A stretch of DNA of 64,000 nucleotides, from positions 1,054,001-1,118,000 of the forward strand of contig JAGTXK010000055.1 in the NCBI GenBank assembly GCA_019096195.1, in the 5' to 3' direction. How positions within the stretch are numbered: the first letter of the stretch is position 1; each line of letters opens with the position of its first letter. The DNA comes from Boletus sp. NGJ (lineage: Eukaryota > Basidiomycota > Agaricomycetes > Boletales > Boletaceae). The notes below the pieces were generated by a model. It saw only the letters and a list, made by a program, of their open reading frames with translations. It was not told the origin of the DNA and did not search any database. Position numbers and translations under genes: made by a program. This document shows, piece by piece, positions 13,748-26,685 of the stretch.

Positions 13748-16700
13748 TCAAACGCGTACAGGACGTGGCACAGGTGGCAAACTCCCGAGTCTCTCCAAGC
13801 ACTCTAACACCAGCCCAAGCCCAAGCAGACCGAAGCTCTCCGACCCAAATTCTGGTGGGCTGGCCTTTTCGAGGCTAAGCGACCACACGCCCCATGCAAC
13901 AGCTAGTCTTTCCTTCAGCGCGTTCTCCGAAAGCTCCTCCAGCCTTCCAACGAGTTGTTCCTTGATCTCCCGGACAAGGAATTCCACATTTTCCCTCATC
14001 ATGTACAACCTGCTGTTACGGTATCGCTTCTGGGTACATTTACCCAAGATAGTTCCAATCACAAGTTCTTCCTCGCGCAGTCGAGAACCAGCTACTTGGG
14101 ATAGAGAGTAAGTGCTCGACATGTATGTCAGCTCTTCGCGGTATGTCATATACAAGGATTCTATCCATGGCATCCGTATTTGACCAGATAACCCTGGGAG
14201 GTGACGACGGACAAGCGGCCAGAGGGCCTTCCAAATTGGCTGTACCTCTGCCTTGCCCGTATGATGAGAAAATGTGTTCGACATGTCCTCTAAAGTAATG
14301 TTGCGGAAGAGGTGACCAAGAGCGCGATCGGATTCGTAATAATCTGAAGACCGAGGGGTATCTTCCTCCACCATGTCCCAGTCAGGCTTGAATCTGATGA
14401 GTGATCTTGGCAGGTCCCTGATGTCAACTTTGTTCCCATTCTTCGGGTAATCCACGGCCCAGCTGTGCATCTCTGCCAACTTGAGGCAGTCCGGATCAAG
14501 TGTTCCGAGCTTCAGCGCGTTAAAGTCTGCTCAGTGGAGAAATGCAGAGCAGAGCATACTTTGGATTGGTCTGTTTGTCGTGACAACTAAGACAAAACTC
14601 TCTGCATTTTAGGATGCTAGCTCACCTGCAATTGTAATGTGTTTCTTGGAAACCAGTCCCTACAATTCATCTTTATGAGCACCCGAGCCATGTTTGAAAA
14701 GAAAAAGTGATGCTTCATACCACAACATCTGAGTTAATATATTCAACAATGAAGTCACAGACATCATCAATTGTGCTGGGTCTCTCGAGTTTGAAGGGCT
14801 GTACTGGTGGGTAAGAAGCAGGGTCATGGTGTTCGGGCACCAGGAGATCTCCGTATTGGATGACTTCATACATATCACTAACATCTTGGATCACGCTGTT
14901 GTCTGCGATGGAGAGGAAAACTTCATACCCGTCGAGATCCCCACCTCCCAAACCGTTCGGCAGAGACCAGCTTCCTTTGGCAAGATGTTCATACGAGGCT
15001 TGAAGCGTCACTGAGATTACACTTACCAGTAGTTGGGAATACGACGACATTCCTCAAATGGCCAAACAAACATATAAGATCTTCAGGAGGACGCCCGATG
15101 GCATATACGCGTTGTACTATATGCTCGTCAGCGACCTAGACCGTGCAAAGTGGAAGAGATGACCCACCGTCCCCAGGATGAATGACAGGGCTTCGGGATA
15201 TGAGACACATTCCTTGGAGATAATGGGGCTCCTCGTCATCAGGATGTTGCACGCACGCTTCAAACCAAAGAAATTCAAGCTATTATTTTCAGTGATTGCG
15301 CTGAACACATACCGAAGATCTTCCCCTGGGGTAGGCAATACACACCTTTCAGGCCTTTCTTCGTGTACGCCGGGCCCTCGTCCGCAACTCCAACGAGCAT
15401 GTAGCTATTCGGAATTGGAATGCGAGCGTCGTGCTTCACTTCGCGTAGTACGTGATTGACTGCGCACGCACGAAGCTTCGCGAGGAATGGTGTATCTAAT
15501 GGTTGCTGCAACCGATTTGGCTTCAACTCTAGTCCCAATGTATTCAGTCTTCTGAGGATCGCGGCAAGCCGGTAACTGTAACATAGCCGTCGTGATTCGA
15601 GCAATTGCGCATATAGAGCTGCAGAATCATGGGCCATTCGTGCGTTAGCCACGGCATCTTCTTGAAGCTCCATGAAAACCTTCTTCGGTGCACCACGGTC
15701 TTCAAGCACCATCACCAACGGTCTATCAACGAACGAAGGTGTTGAGAAGATCTGATCACTATGCATACAATGATTGTCACAAACCTGTTTAGGTGAGGCA
15801 TGTTAGGCTTGCCGATAGCACGGGCAATCTCTATCGTTCCATATTCCTCGCCGGGTACATCAAATTTACTCATGGAAGGTCGGATACACATGTGGATCCC
15901 CTCTAGTCTTGAATCCACAGAAACGACACCTTTGCATCCCAAGAAACGGATCTGATACTGTGCAAATATCGAGTGAGGACCATTAAAAGTATTAGATATA
16001 AGACTTACGGCGGAGGGTATTATAGAATTGATTAGAAGGGTAGGATTGTCCTCGCATAAAGCCCTATAGATCTGCTCTGCCAACTGTGGTGATATCGTTC
16101 CAACACCGTCAGTGAAGTTAATTCCATTCTCTTCAATGTCGGGTATCTTAGACCACTGATCTCTCCCGATGCGGACGGATGGGTCTGTTCCAGAGAAGGC
16201 TTGCTAAACAATGGTCAGTGAATGGCGATTGGATCTGAGCTTCGACCCACCGCCATCCGTGCCCCATACTTGGATGGACTGGTGATAACCCCGCTGAAGT
16301 CTCCAAGGGAATCACGGATATTCTGGGCATTTACCACCCCCCTCTTCGGGTGATAAAACGCGCTGACGTACCAAACAGCATGTTCCCTAAGAGCCGACGA
16401 CGAATATCCCAAAAACTCGAAATGCCTTCCAGCAAGATCAAATCCCCTTTTCAGCAACGTACCCACACGTTCCTGCAGGTAAGATGCACCATCTACGTCT
16501 CGATCCCACCTATATTGAAGGCGGTCTTCATCACGGAAGTCGACACGAAGGAATTGATCCTCATAGCCTTCATATTCACGTAAGACTCTGTTGGATTGAG
16601 TGATGGTCGGCCCTTCTAGGAGCAGCCGGGTCGGTGTGAACGTGACATGGTGACAGAAAAAGCGACCCCTAGGAGGAGAGGTTCGTGGACGCGGAGGTTT

Positions 16701-18317
16701 TTTCTTTAGGGCACTCTCGAAACATTCAAGTGCACGTTGTCCCAGAGGGCGATGGGCAGCATCCTCCGCGAAGCGCCGCATGATGTCACCAGCAGTATCC
16801 CCAAAACAACGGATCAATTCTTCGATGCGTGGCCGAAGCTCCATCAGTTCCACCGTGTTTGCAGCGCCATTATGTAGAAGGGCTTCGATCTGAAATGCAA
16901 CCCGCCAATTCGAAGTCAGGAGCGGGGACCGTAGCCACATCGCAATTTCATTGAGTTTCCTGTGGCAAAAAAAGTTTTGACGGCCATTCGCATCTATAGT
17001 CACTCCCTGCTTTGGTGGGTGTAGAGACGAGGTGCGACAATAGTACTCGAACCTCGTCAGGATATCTCCGAATTCGTGGTCACTAGCATCGTATAGCACG
17101 ATGCGCAGTTGATGTGCATAGGGGGCAACGACTGCGTGACCTGCATTCAGAGATCCCACGCGATGGCGATATTTGCCTTCTTCCCTACTAGCGTCGAGGG
17201 AGCGAAAGATTTCCTCTTTTTGGATCACGGGAGGCGTGAATAAATCAAAGCAGACATCTATACATCATTTGTAAGAACAGCTTAACCACAACACGATCAC
17301 CTACAAGGGTTTCCGAAGTCATGTCCCATTGCCATCTTGTTAATACTCACAAATCGAATAATGACGTTGTAGAATGTTTCTTCGTGTGTCTGATCGCCAA
17401 TCTAGTACGGTTAGAGGTTAGTCACTCAACTTGACGATGACAAGTCTTACCTGGACTCGAAGGCATTTATGTTCGTACTCAAAGAAAAGCCACCCCATAC
17501 TCCGATGGCGAAGATCTTGGTCCCATTCAATTGAAAATGAGCGAGGGTCTCGTGGGCGCGCATCTCTCGGATGATAAAATGTACCTAGAAGTGGAAAGTG
17601 AGCTCATTGTCATTCACTCCACTGAATGGTCGATAAATACAGACCAATCTGAACATGCGCGACGAGAAACGGATCGCGGAGGGCGTTGATCCTCCGTCCA
17701 CGGTCTCTCGCAATATCCGGATCAATGAAAGGGGCCTTTTCGAGCTCAAGGAGCAAGGATTTTCCAACCGTGTTTGTATTGGGGAAGAACTTGAGCTTTT
17801 TCTCCCTCACTACTACCTCGATATGACCCTTCTCATTGAGGCGCTTAAACTTCTTCCCTAGCGATTTGGTCAACGTGAATTCTCCGGTGCCGTCGTTCTG
17901 TACTCCCCCCGCTTGGCTCTTGTTCAGTCGAACCTTGAAATTAGGTAGACGTTCCTCTGGATTGGCGACAAATAGCCCAGGGCAGACATGGAGAACCTGG
18001 CCCGCGATCGCCGTCGTTATTTCCCATTCATCGGCTTTGAAATCAATGTGTCTGATAGAAAACTCCATGGTTAGGACCGTAGGGTCGACTCGATGAGAGA
18101 GCTGCTGGTGGATGAGTTTTACAATAACTCGGATAAAATCATTCCATCGATAAGCATTTGCGGCAGGTTGACTGTGGGTATCTTTCCGCTTCGGGGGACG
18201 CAGATCCTTCAAGCCACGAAAAGTTACATGCTGTACGGCACTGGACCGAACTTGTACGGTCGGGGCTAAATAATTCAAGTCATGTACTGTTGTTTCCGAG
18301 ATTGATGTCCGCGCCAC
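13748..18317 (-). CDS. Cellular RNA-dependent RNA polymerase (QDE-1/SAD-1/Rdp1 family)
   Basis: RNAi-pathway RdRP making double-stranded RNA for Dicer. The start at 18317 is MARTSISETTVHDLNYLAP. The N-terminal half spans 18.3-16.9 kb. The core has LRVDFRDEDRLQYR, SKIPDIEENGINFTDGVGTI (by splicing at about 16.1 kb), YQIRFLGCKGVVS, IRPSMSKF, NSYMLVGVADEGPAY and NVVVFPTTG. The second double-psi beta-barrel reads GLGGGDLDGYEVFLS at about 14.95 kb, where the family has DLDGD: the third catalytic Asp is Tyr (codon TAT). The helical C terminus ends at 13748 (PPVPRPVRV). Frame and splice sites are intact over about 4.6 kb with about a dozen introns, so it looks like a maintained gene despite the change. 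It could be a catalytically altered paralogue. Confidence 0.92.
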
Positions 18318-18663
18318 TAAAGTTAGTCGGCGCAGGTTCAGAGTCGGAGAGAAACAGTTACGGTCCGGGCGGTCCGCTGGGTTATGCTTGAAACTCCGCT
18401 AGAACCTTACTATTAATATCTTGCGTAAGCCATTTCAAATAGAACACCAGGTCACATGACGAGGGCACAGCATGGAAATTTCCCGAGTGAGCTACGCCTC
18501 TCGAGGTACAGCATTGACGTTGCTTGTCGAACTATGGACAATGAACTAGACAGTACGAGGACCTCAGAGAGTACCAGTAGTGCTAGTCTTGGATACCACA
18601 CGAAATGTCAATTCCCATTCAACGCCGAATTGTGCAGTTGATGAGGAGGATAACGGCGCGGTT
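18318..18663. other. Intergenic: RdRP upstream region
   Basis: About 350 bp between the stt4 stop and the RdRP start, both minus strand, so it should hold the RdRP promoter and stt4 3' end. Short frames here have no recognisable content, and I see no RNA gene or repeat. Confidence 0.5.
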
Positions 18664-21600
18664 TCACTTATAGGGTATGCCTACACAAAAAGAAAGGATG
18701 AGGATCGACGTCTGCCTAGAATGCGAGTAGACAAACCGTTCTGGAGCTGTGTCATTGGTCAGCGAAGTAGGACTACACAATCCAAGATGGCTCACTCGTT
18801 GAAATTCATCATACGCGGTACTCCTGACATTCTCATGCGCGTTCCGTATGATACCCATCATCCACTCCGCAGCTTGACGCTCACTCAATCCAAGAACAAA
18901 TCGATCCTTCAGCCGCTTGATCGTTACTTCCCCCTTGAAAGAAGGCAGACCAGTGCCCAGCATAAGCTGCACAGTGCTGACCAGTTGATCTGCATGGGGT
19001 CGTAGAGCAAGGAAGGCCTTAACGGTCAGTTGCTGGAAGAGTTCGTAGCCTTGAGAATGCCGGCCACCCATCAGAATAACCATTTCGTGATTGAGTTTGA
19101 AGGAGTTAGGCTCAAATTTGACACCCTGTGTCACGAGAATGAGCCAAGCATAAACTCTTGGTATTTCAGAATGCTTACCCCGGGCCGTAAAGATCGCGAA
19201 TCAGACGATGTCAGTATCTGTGGTAAAATAGAAATCAACGGACTTATCTATGTCGAACAGGAAACCAAAATCTTGACACAAGTATGGTAAATGGCATGAT
19301 ACTGTCACTTCATGTGAAACCAACCTATATGTACAATATGCCCTTCGCCATCGATCATGATGTTACCATTGTGGCGGTCCTTGATCTGTAAAATATAACA
19401 CGCCACAGAGTACGCTGCCATGGACTGGATAAAGTTAAGACGAGCTCTCTGAAAAGCGACTGTTTCTTCTCCTCCATACTTGGAAACGAAAAAATCGAGG
19501 AGGTCGTTGACTTTGGCGCGACCCATTTCATCGCGCGAGGTGGCATTCGGCACCACGTCAATCACACCACACTGATATGCCCCAATCAGCATATCAAACC
19601 AGCTCAAGCAAAGCGAACCTTACTCCAGGAGCGGTGGCTGTGACTCTATATGGGTAGAGGTACAAGGTCAGACCGACGCCTGTGAAGATGTTCTTAAACA
19701 TCGCGATAATCTGAAGCGCAAGGACATCTTGGCGACAGTCATCGCCTACTTTGAAAATAGCTTGCTGCCAAACATCGAACTCTTGACGTTTCTCGACGCC
19801 AGAAGCGTCCAGTAAGGCCTCAGGATCCGTTTCTACTACGATACGTTCCTTCCTCACTTTGAATGTAGCCATAAAAGGGGCCTGGGAAAATCATTGATTT
19901 AGTTGACTTTATCACTTCGAGAACGAAATTAACCTTGGCATGACTCTGTAACGGGCGGCCAGATAGCTTGTCGATGTCGACGACCTTCCCGTCTGGGTTG
20001 CTGGGAAGGTAAACACCAACGTCGACACGGATTTTGGCCATCTCTTCGTCAATCTTTGCCTTGGAGAGGATAAAATTATGTTAAATGAGAAAGAGAAAAA
20101 AAAACTTGCCTTCTTTTCGGGTTTAGGTTTTTTTATATACGGCCTCAATTTTCCCGATATCGACGTAACTTCTTGGAAAAATCTGAACTCTCTGTCATAA
20201 AATGACCTCGCCTCCCCTGATAGTGATTCGACCACTAGGTTGGTCATCTTGTCAAGGACCGGTTTCATAGGATCTTCCTGGAAAAGTTGACTTTTAAACG
20301 TTCGCTCAGTGACTATGCCTACTGGACATACCGTTTCTGCTGCGTCGTCCTTGAAGCAGTTTGCCCTCATATTCCAAATAATCTGATGACAGAACAGCTG
20401 CGATATCATCGCGGTTTCAAGAATGAACCTGGCAATGTAACCTATAATGTGTTTGCTTCTGCAACTTTTCGTCACATAGAACAACCTCACCGAAGTCATC
20501 GAATCGCAGTGCCTGGACAACTTGCGGCACGAAGAAAAATGTCAAGTCGACCGGGTGTTCTTTGAGGACACGGTGGGCATATTGAAGCAAGTAAGGATCG
20601 TTGTTGTGTCTTTTCTCGAAAAAGGTGACAGCGATTACCGGTGGGACAGGGGCCCAAAGCAGTATGTGCTACCAAATATTATCAGTCTAGCGCTAGGACT
20701 TCCTACAAAAAAGGCAAGACCTTTAGCTCTCTCCTCTGATTTGCACGGGTGGAATCATCAATTAGATAGCGTAGACCTTCAGGGGTATGCAAAACGACAG
20801 TGGGATTCGCGCGAACAAGCCTCTGAACCTCAGCGTGTGCTGCGGGACTTTTGAAGCGTTCCATCATATGGACGGCTATAGCTGGATCTATTTCCCACAC
20901 ACAACGTGCAACCACGGGCCAGTTGCTCTACCCAGGTATGAATTAGATATCCGAGCACGATTAAGCTGTTGAGCTGAGTCTTACCTCCTGTATTGTTCGT
21001 TCAAGAGTCCCAGGGTGATCATGTCCCCTATTCGTGTCATTTGCGGGATTTGCCCACACCATGAGTCGATATATCTCATTTTCCACGAGTAGCCGAAGCG
21101 GATGGTTGATGTTCTTAAGACGGGTTTGGTAGACTGTTGAGAGTTAGTCTGACCCATGTAAGATGGAAATTTGTACACACTTGAGTTCTTTGTGATCGAT
21201 TGAGCAGGTGGTAGGCTAGATAACGAAAGAAGAGCTCGAATCGAATCCGTCTGAAGATGCCCAAAGAATTCCGAGAGGATTTTGATATCGGCATCCACTT
21301 GAACACGATTCGCCCCAAATGACCATCTTTGGAACGTGCTGAACAACAATTATAATGCCAGACAACTAAAGCCGCTTACTGGGGTCGAACCGCAAACCAC
21401 GCGTATGCTGTACGATAAAGGTTTTCGCGTGTCGTACACTCGGAGAAAACGTCTAAATTCGAGCTCTTCAATGTTTCAAAACCAAACAAAAGGAAGGAAT
21501 AGCGCAGTTCGCGGGCAAGCGGGTGCGTGCTAAAGCAGAGTCAGTGGAAGATCCAACGTGAATGTGTAACCCACCTGAATAGTTTGTGCGCATGGGTCGA

Positions 21601-24600
21601 TCGTAAGACCAGCTGTTGCATAAGAAATATAACCGTTGATCGACGATAGCGAGCAGCTTGCAGCCGACTGAATAACATCTGCAGGACAAGGGTATGTGGC
21701 AGAAGAAGACGTCGGGCGTGGGAGGTTGCACGATCGATTTCCTCCTTGTCTGTGGGGCTGTATCCTATTGGGTGGTAGAATGGATCGTCATAACTGCGGG
21801 AGACGTGAGTTATTGCAGGAATTATGATAAGATCCAGTTGAATGTCCTGACTTTAGGCATTGTGAAAATACCCCCTTTCTGTCGCTGACAGTGGCAAACC
21901 AAGCCGCTAAAATTTCGCTTATCAGGACAACCTCGGCAACTGGCTTCTCCGCTATTACCCACGTCCAAACCTCAATGCCAGCAGCTATGGCAGAAGGTGT
22001 GAATACCTCGAACGGTAGAGTGACGAGGTAATGCAGGAGAGTATACTCGCACTGCCAGTCGTCAGCCACAGGATTCCAAAACGAATACGCTGGGAGATAC
22101 CTTATCCATCGCTATGAGAGTCGCCGCGCAACGAAATAACAGGCGTTTGAGGTCTTGGACTGTCAATGTACTAGTCTTCCCCAAGATAGCGTTCATGGTA
22201 TCCTCCATCTTTTTCTTCAGTGCCAAGATGTCAGTGGGTGTTGCATTTTGCGGGGGAACTTTGTCCAAGACGTCTTGCGCTGCAATCCAACGTATATGAG
22301 CACTGCCTTCATCTGTACGAAATCACCTGCCTTTTCGACTAGCCAACCGCAGACCTGCTGCTTCACCCGCAAAGTAACTTTTACTGGCAAGCTGGCTCGC
22401 AAGTACTTTTGCGCGATCATATTCCCAGTTAGATAAGGAACGAAGCGAAGCTGGAAGATGTCAGAAACCCGGTTTCTGATCGCAACATCACTTACTTAAT
22501 TGCCGATGTGGCGGCCCAAAGGCTTTAGCGAATTTTTCTGCCATAGATGCGCCTAGTTCAGATGTGTCTGAGCCAACGAGAGACTGTGTTGCAGCAAGGT
22601 ATTTCTGTTGAGTGGTCATTAACTTGTTCTACACGTCAGGATTTTTTGGACAAAAATACCTGGAGAGTTGACTGTAGTTCTATCGGGGCACGGCTCAAAG
22701 CAAGCTCGAACCAATTGCTTGCATGTCGCTGCAACTGCCGGAGGATATCATTTCTGACTTTGTAATCGTCTGTCAACTGTAAACGTATACCCGTGCGTTC
22801 AGAGTGGAATTCATATATAGGATTGTACTACAATGGAAATGTGAGGGCGCAGAACCATTGAACTGGGATTGACACAGACCTCGTCGAGGTATTCGTTCTC
22901 ACACGCACGTCGCAGGAGGGTGAGACACTCGAGAATAGCGTAGACAAGGGTTGCGTCACACATCAACGACGGAAATGAGGTGATCAAACGATTGAGGTAC
23001 CTCGACGCAACCTCGCGAGCACGCGCAATCCGGTGGGTACTGGCCACAAGCAAATTGCATAATTCTGAGGAAAGGTGATACGGAAGTGCTTGCTCCGCAG
23101 CCTGGGTGTTCAGATCAGCACTGCACCCTCGGATTACCTGTTCGCTCCATTAGCTTCTGCCAGCGTTAATTGAGAGAAAAATTATACATTGTCAGCAACA
23201 GCATCCATGCAGCCATTCAGACCGTTTTGTTTGTTCAAACTTGGATTGGTGAAGTAGGAAACTAAGGAGGAAGGCAGCCCAGCCGCAGAGCGCATTGTCT
23301 CTATGTCATGCATAGTCAACACGAAAATGACTTGACCAGTTGTTAATGATCGTAGGTCGCCCGCGCTCGAGGAAATATGGCGTGTGAGATAAGCGCGGTG
23401 CTTCGCCAGGGCCTGTTAGTTGATCAACACTGTAGCGTCATGGAGCTGGCAAAAACCATACCGAATGGGCATATTCGTGTCTTACAACCGTGCGATACTC
23501 CAAATCACTTACCGCATCTGACACGCTCTCGAGGACCAAACATGGCGTTTTGGTTGCGATCCTTGCAAGTGCAGGTAATAGCCATGTCATGGCACTCTTC
23601 TCTCTCTCCTCCTCCCCAGAAGTAGTAAAATGAAAAAGAACACACAAGAACCACAAATTTCGGAACAGGTTAGTCAGCTCGGAGGTGGCATGGAGGTGAG
23701 ATGTGAAGTCGGCGTGATCCAGGAGGGCTTCAATGGGAAGAAGAAGCGAGGCGAGTTGTTCTATCATCTCTTCCGTCTGGGGAATTCCTGTCAGATGGTA
23801 TCAACAGACGGGAGACAACAGCCAACCTTCCCATTGTGTCCTGCAGCAGCAGTATTTTGAATCGCCACACCTTTGTCAGAGAAGAGGGTAAGGAGCTCCA
23901 CCAGATACACGTCATATAGATCGGGTCTTCTGTCGATTTCTCGAGCAAGTCTAGTCTGTGCTGCCAGTACCTAATCATACCAGTGGTGGTGAGCACTGAT
24001 TTTTCACAGAATAATTTAACCTACCATATTGTTAGAGAACCTAGGATCTTCCGGATTTGCTGTGCGATTGATGGCCGAAAACGCACGAATGATATCCACA
24101 AAGGCATCCTCGGGAGCAACCAAGGCCAAGTCTACCAAGTTGTACGCGATAGCTGCCTCGACTGTGGGTTCCGCCGTGCGGAGCCTTTGCAACAGCATAG
24201 AAATTGTAAGTTTCGTCACCTCTTCCTTGTCGAATTCTAGAGCAAGCCGCGTCACGACGGATATCGTAGTAATGCCAATAAGACGCTTTTCCTCGTCGGA
24301 ACGACCTCGAAGACCCACATCTTCGCTCTGGAAGGTGAGCTGATCGGTGGAGGATGACAAAGGGGGGGTGTAAAGCGGATTGTGCAAAAGTTGCTGTGAA
24401 GAAGACTCAAAAATCTCTTGACTTGTTGCAGCTATGTAATTCAAGAGAGAGTACATGTTAGACATGATAGAGTCTTCTCCTGGTGCCAGCTTTCCAATGA
24501 AATCAGTCAAGAATTTTCCACAATCTTGAAAAAGAACCCCACCTTGACGCACAAACCAAAGCATTTTGCTGCCGCTGTGAGTGGTGGGGGAGAGCGTTTC

Positions 24601-26174
24601 TCCGTATTGAAAGCAAATTCAAATATCGGAAGAGGAGAGGTTACGAAACGGCGTAGGTGGTGTACCAGCTCCTTCGCAATTTCTGGAAAGCTCTGGACAA
24701 GTACAGTCATTGCTTTGAGAGCTGCTTCCTGAACCAAGTTATCCATTATTGGGGTCTGGTCGCTCAGAAGTAGACCGAGGGACGCGTAAAGGTCAGGGTC
24801 AAGTTCCCCCAAAGCAACCGAACATATAGACGCCAATTTCTGCGAAGTATGGCAGTTCATCTATGTGTACCACTAGTGGGAATGAAACTCACCAAGCTTT
24901 CAGACATCGTCTCCCATGCATATGTATCAATGGGAGGTTCAATATCCATATCCTGTATCTGTACTAAGAGATCCTTGAAGCATTGTAGGGATCCCCTTAT
25001 CGTGGAACTCAATGTATCTTTCGTTGTTCCATCCTCCATAGGTAACTTCTTCGCAGCTCTTTTCATCAGACTCAGCCAAGCCTTGTTAGCAGCACCAGCT
25101 TCCTTCAACGGCCCTCGATATTGGACGCCCTCTACCGAGACCGCAACAAGAGCTTGAGCGAGTACAGTCCATTGTAACTCCATGACGCAGCACACAATAA
25201 AATATCCACTCAGGGGTCTTCCGAAGTTGATGTAGCGTGCGATGAATGCATGACTAAAGAGAAAAGTCTCAGATGAATCTGGATTTGCCTCTGCTTCTTG
25301 ATGGATATCAAAGAGGAGTCGGTTGATGTATTCGAGAATGGGATCCTGGACTAAGCCAGCAAGAGCATGAGATAGAAGCTGCCATTGAGTTACTGTCCAA
25401 GGAAAGAGCATTGAGGTGATGGCACGGTATAGGCCGTGTACAGAGGGAGTTAACTGCGTCAGGACCTCGAGTGCTAACAAATTTCAATTAGTGAGTTCGA
25501 AATTAAAATACTTGAGAATGCTCACGGCTCGCTGTCGGGAGCTTCTGTACTACTTGAGTAACGAACCGTAGAATAGCATTGACTGCCTGATCCACTCGAT
25601 CAGGGTGGGTAGAACAGACTCGTAGGATAGCAGAAACAGTAGAGTAGACAAGCTGATCCGGGAATGCCCAATCTACAAAAAGATCAGAATAAAACGGCGC
25701 AATGGCAGACATGCTCACCATCCCAGGACAGGGATTGGTCGTAGTCAATGTGAGGCGCGTCATCCAAGACATCAACAAGAACCGTGATAAGTGTATCAAC
25801 TTCGTCTCGAACATGCTTTTCGGGAAGGTTTACAACCATGTCGCCGAATGCAATGTTACAATGTGCCCGGGCTGCTGCCTTGTAGGGCGATCAGCGATTT
25901 GAGGTTGGAAATACAAAACTCAGCGTCCGTACCATGTATATCCTTTTGCTCGCGTTCGTGTTTATTATCCCGCTACTTGACTTGACATTATCATGTGGAG
26001 GTATTTGAGCTTTAGACTGAAGAAGGTGTTGAATGCTTAAGTAGTCATTTTCCATGTCTGGCTCGTGCGCGGCCAGGTCAGATAGAATGCGTTGCCGAAT
26101 ATTAAATTCCAGACTGAGAATGAGAAGTGATTAACGCTGAATAACGGCACAGTAACAGCAACAAACCAATCCAT
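18664..26174 (-). CDS. stt4: Phosphatidylinositol 4-kinase Stt4 (PI4KIII-alpha)
   Basis: Makes the plasma-membrane PI4P pool. The start at 26174 (MD) splices across 53 nt to [21 protein letters not shown] long alpha-helical solenoid follows (about 26-20.9 kb), then the lipid-kinase-unique/accessory helical region, and the catalytic domain at about 20.0-18.7 kb. The catalytic domain shows [46 protein letters not shown] (catalytic loop), [10 protein letters not shown] (DFG segment, rebuilt across an intron at about 19.3 kb) and [11 protein letters not shown]. It ends FQRLQNGIPYK, the typical Stt4 C terminus, with a stop at 18664. More than 15 introns. The very short first exon is inferred; the rest of the identity is certain. 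Confidence 0.92.
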
Positions 26175-26349
26175 GACTGCTCTTTTCAACGAGAGGGAGT
26201 TGACGTTGGCGCAAGCTGGAACTGGAATAAATGGTGGCCAGGCAGGCTCGATTGGCGAAGTTGAGGCCCGCAACCTTGTTAGGGTACCATAAGCGGAAAT
26301 TGTTCCACGCTTCCCTAGATAATGATTTCCAATTCTGCGTGCTCTCCAA

Positions 26350-26442
26350 GGCGCTATAGCCAAGTGGTTACGGCGACAGATTCGAATGGCACGCGATATC
26401 TGTTACTCTTTGAGTGCGCAGGTTCGAATCCTGCTGGCGTCG
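26350..26442 (+). tRNA. tRNA-Ser(CGA) with anticodon-loop intron
   Basis: Type II tRNA. The acceptor stem GGCGCTA pairs with TGGCGTC (two G-U pairs), with discriminator G at 26442. The D arm is GCC...GGC. The anticodon stem ACAGA/TCTGT encloses TTCGAA, giving anticodon CGA, followed by an insert of about 11 nt (TGGCACGCGAT) at the canonical intron position after base 37. A long variable arm ACTC-TTT-GAGT supports Ser over other CGN readings. The T arm is GCAGG TTCGAAT CCTGC. CCA is not encoded. A T-rich run starting at 26443 would stop Pol III. It lies 176 bp upstream of stt4. Confidence 0.93.
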
Positions 26443-26468
26443 TTTCTTTTCTTTTCTTTTCTTTTCTT
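26443..26468 (+). terminator. Pol III terminator in a (TTTTC)n repeat
   Basis: Directly after the tRNA discriminator base is a TTTC run followed by about five TTTTC units. Runs of four T on the sense strand are enough for Pol III termination. The tract is also a simple microsatellite. Confidence 0.6.
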
Positions 26469-26685
26469 GCATTTCTTTTCAGCCCGTGACCTCCTATTAA
26501 TTGATCCCTCTGATATGTTCTCCCTCAATAGTTGAGCGATGATATGCCGATTTGTGTTCCAAACTGATCTGAAATCAAGTCCAGTGCTCCCGCCAGCCGC
26601 CCACGGTCTGAGTCAAACTGTCTGTGGCTGGGGAACGTGACATGATCGCTCTAACTTTACCCTCGCACAAACCGCAACTCCAAGT

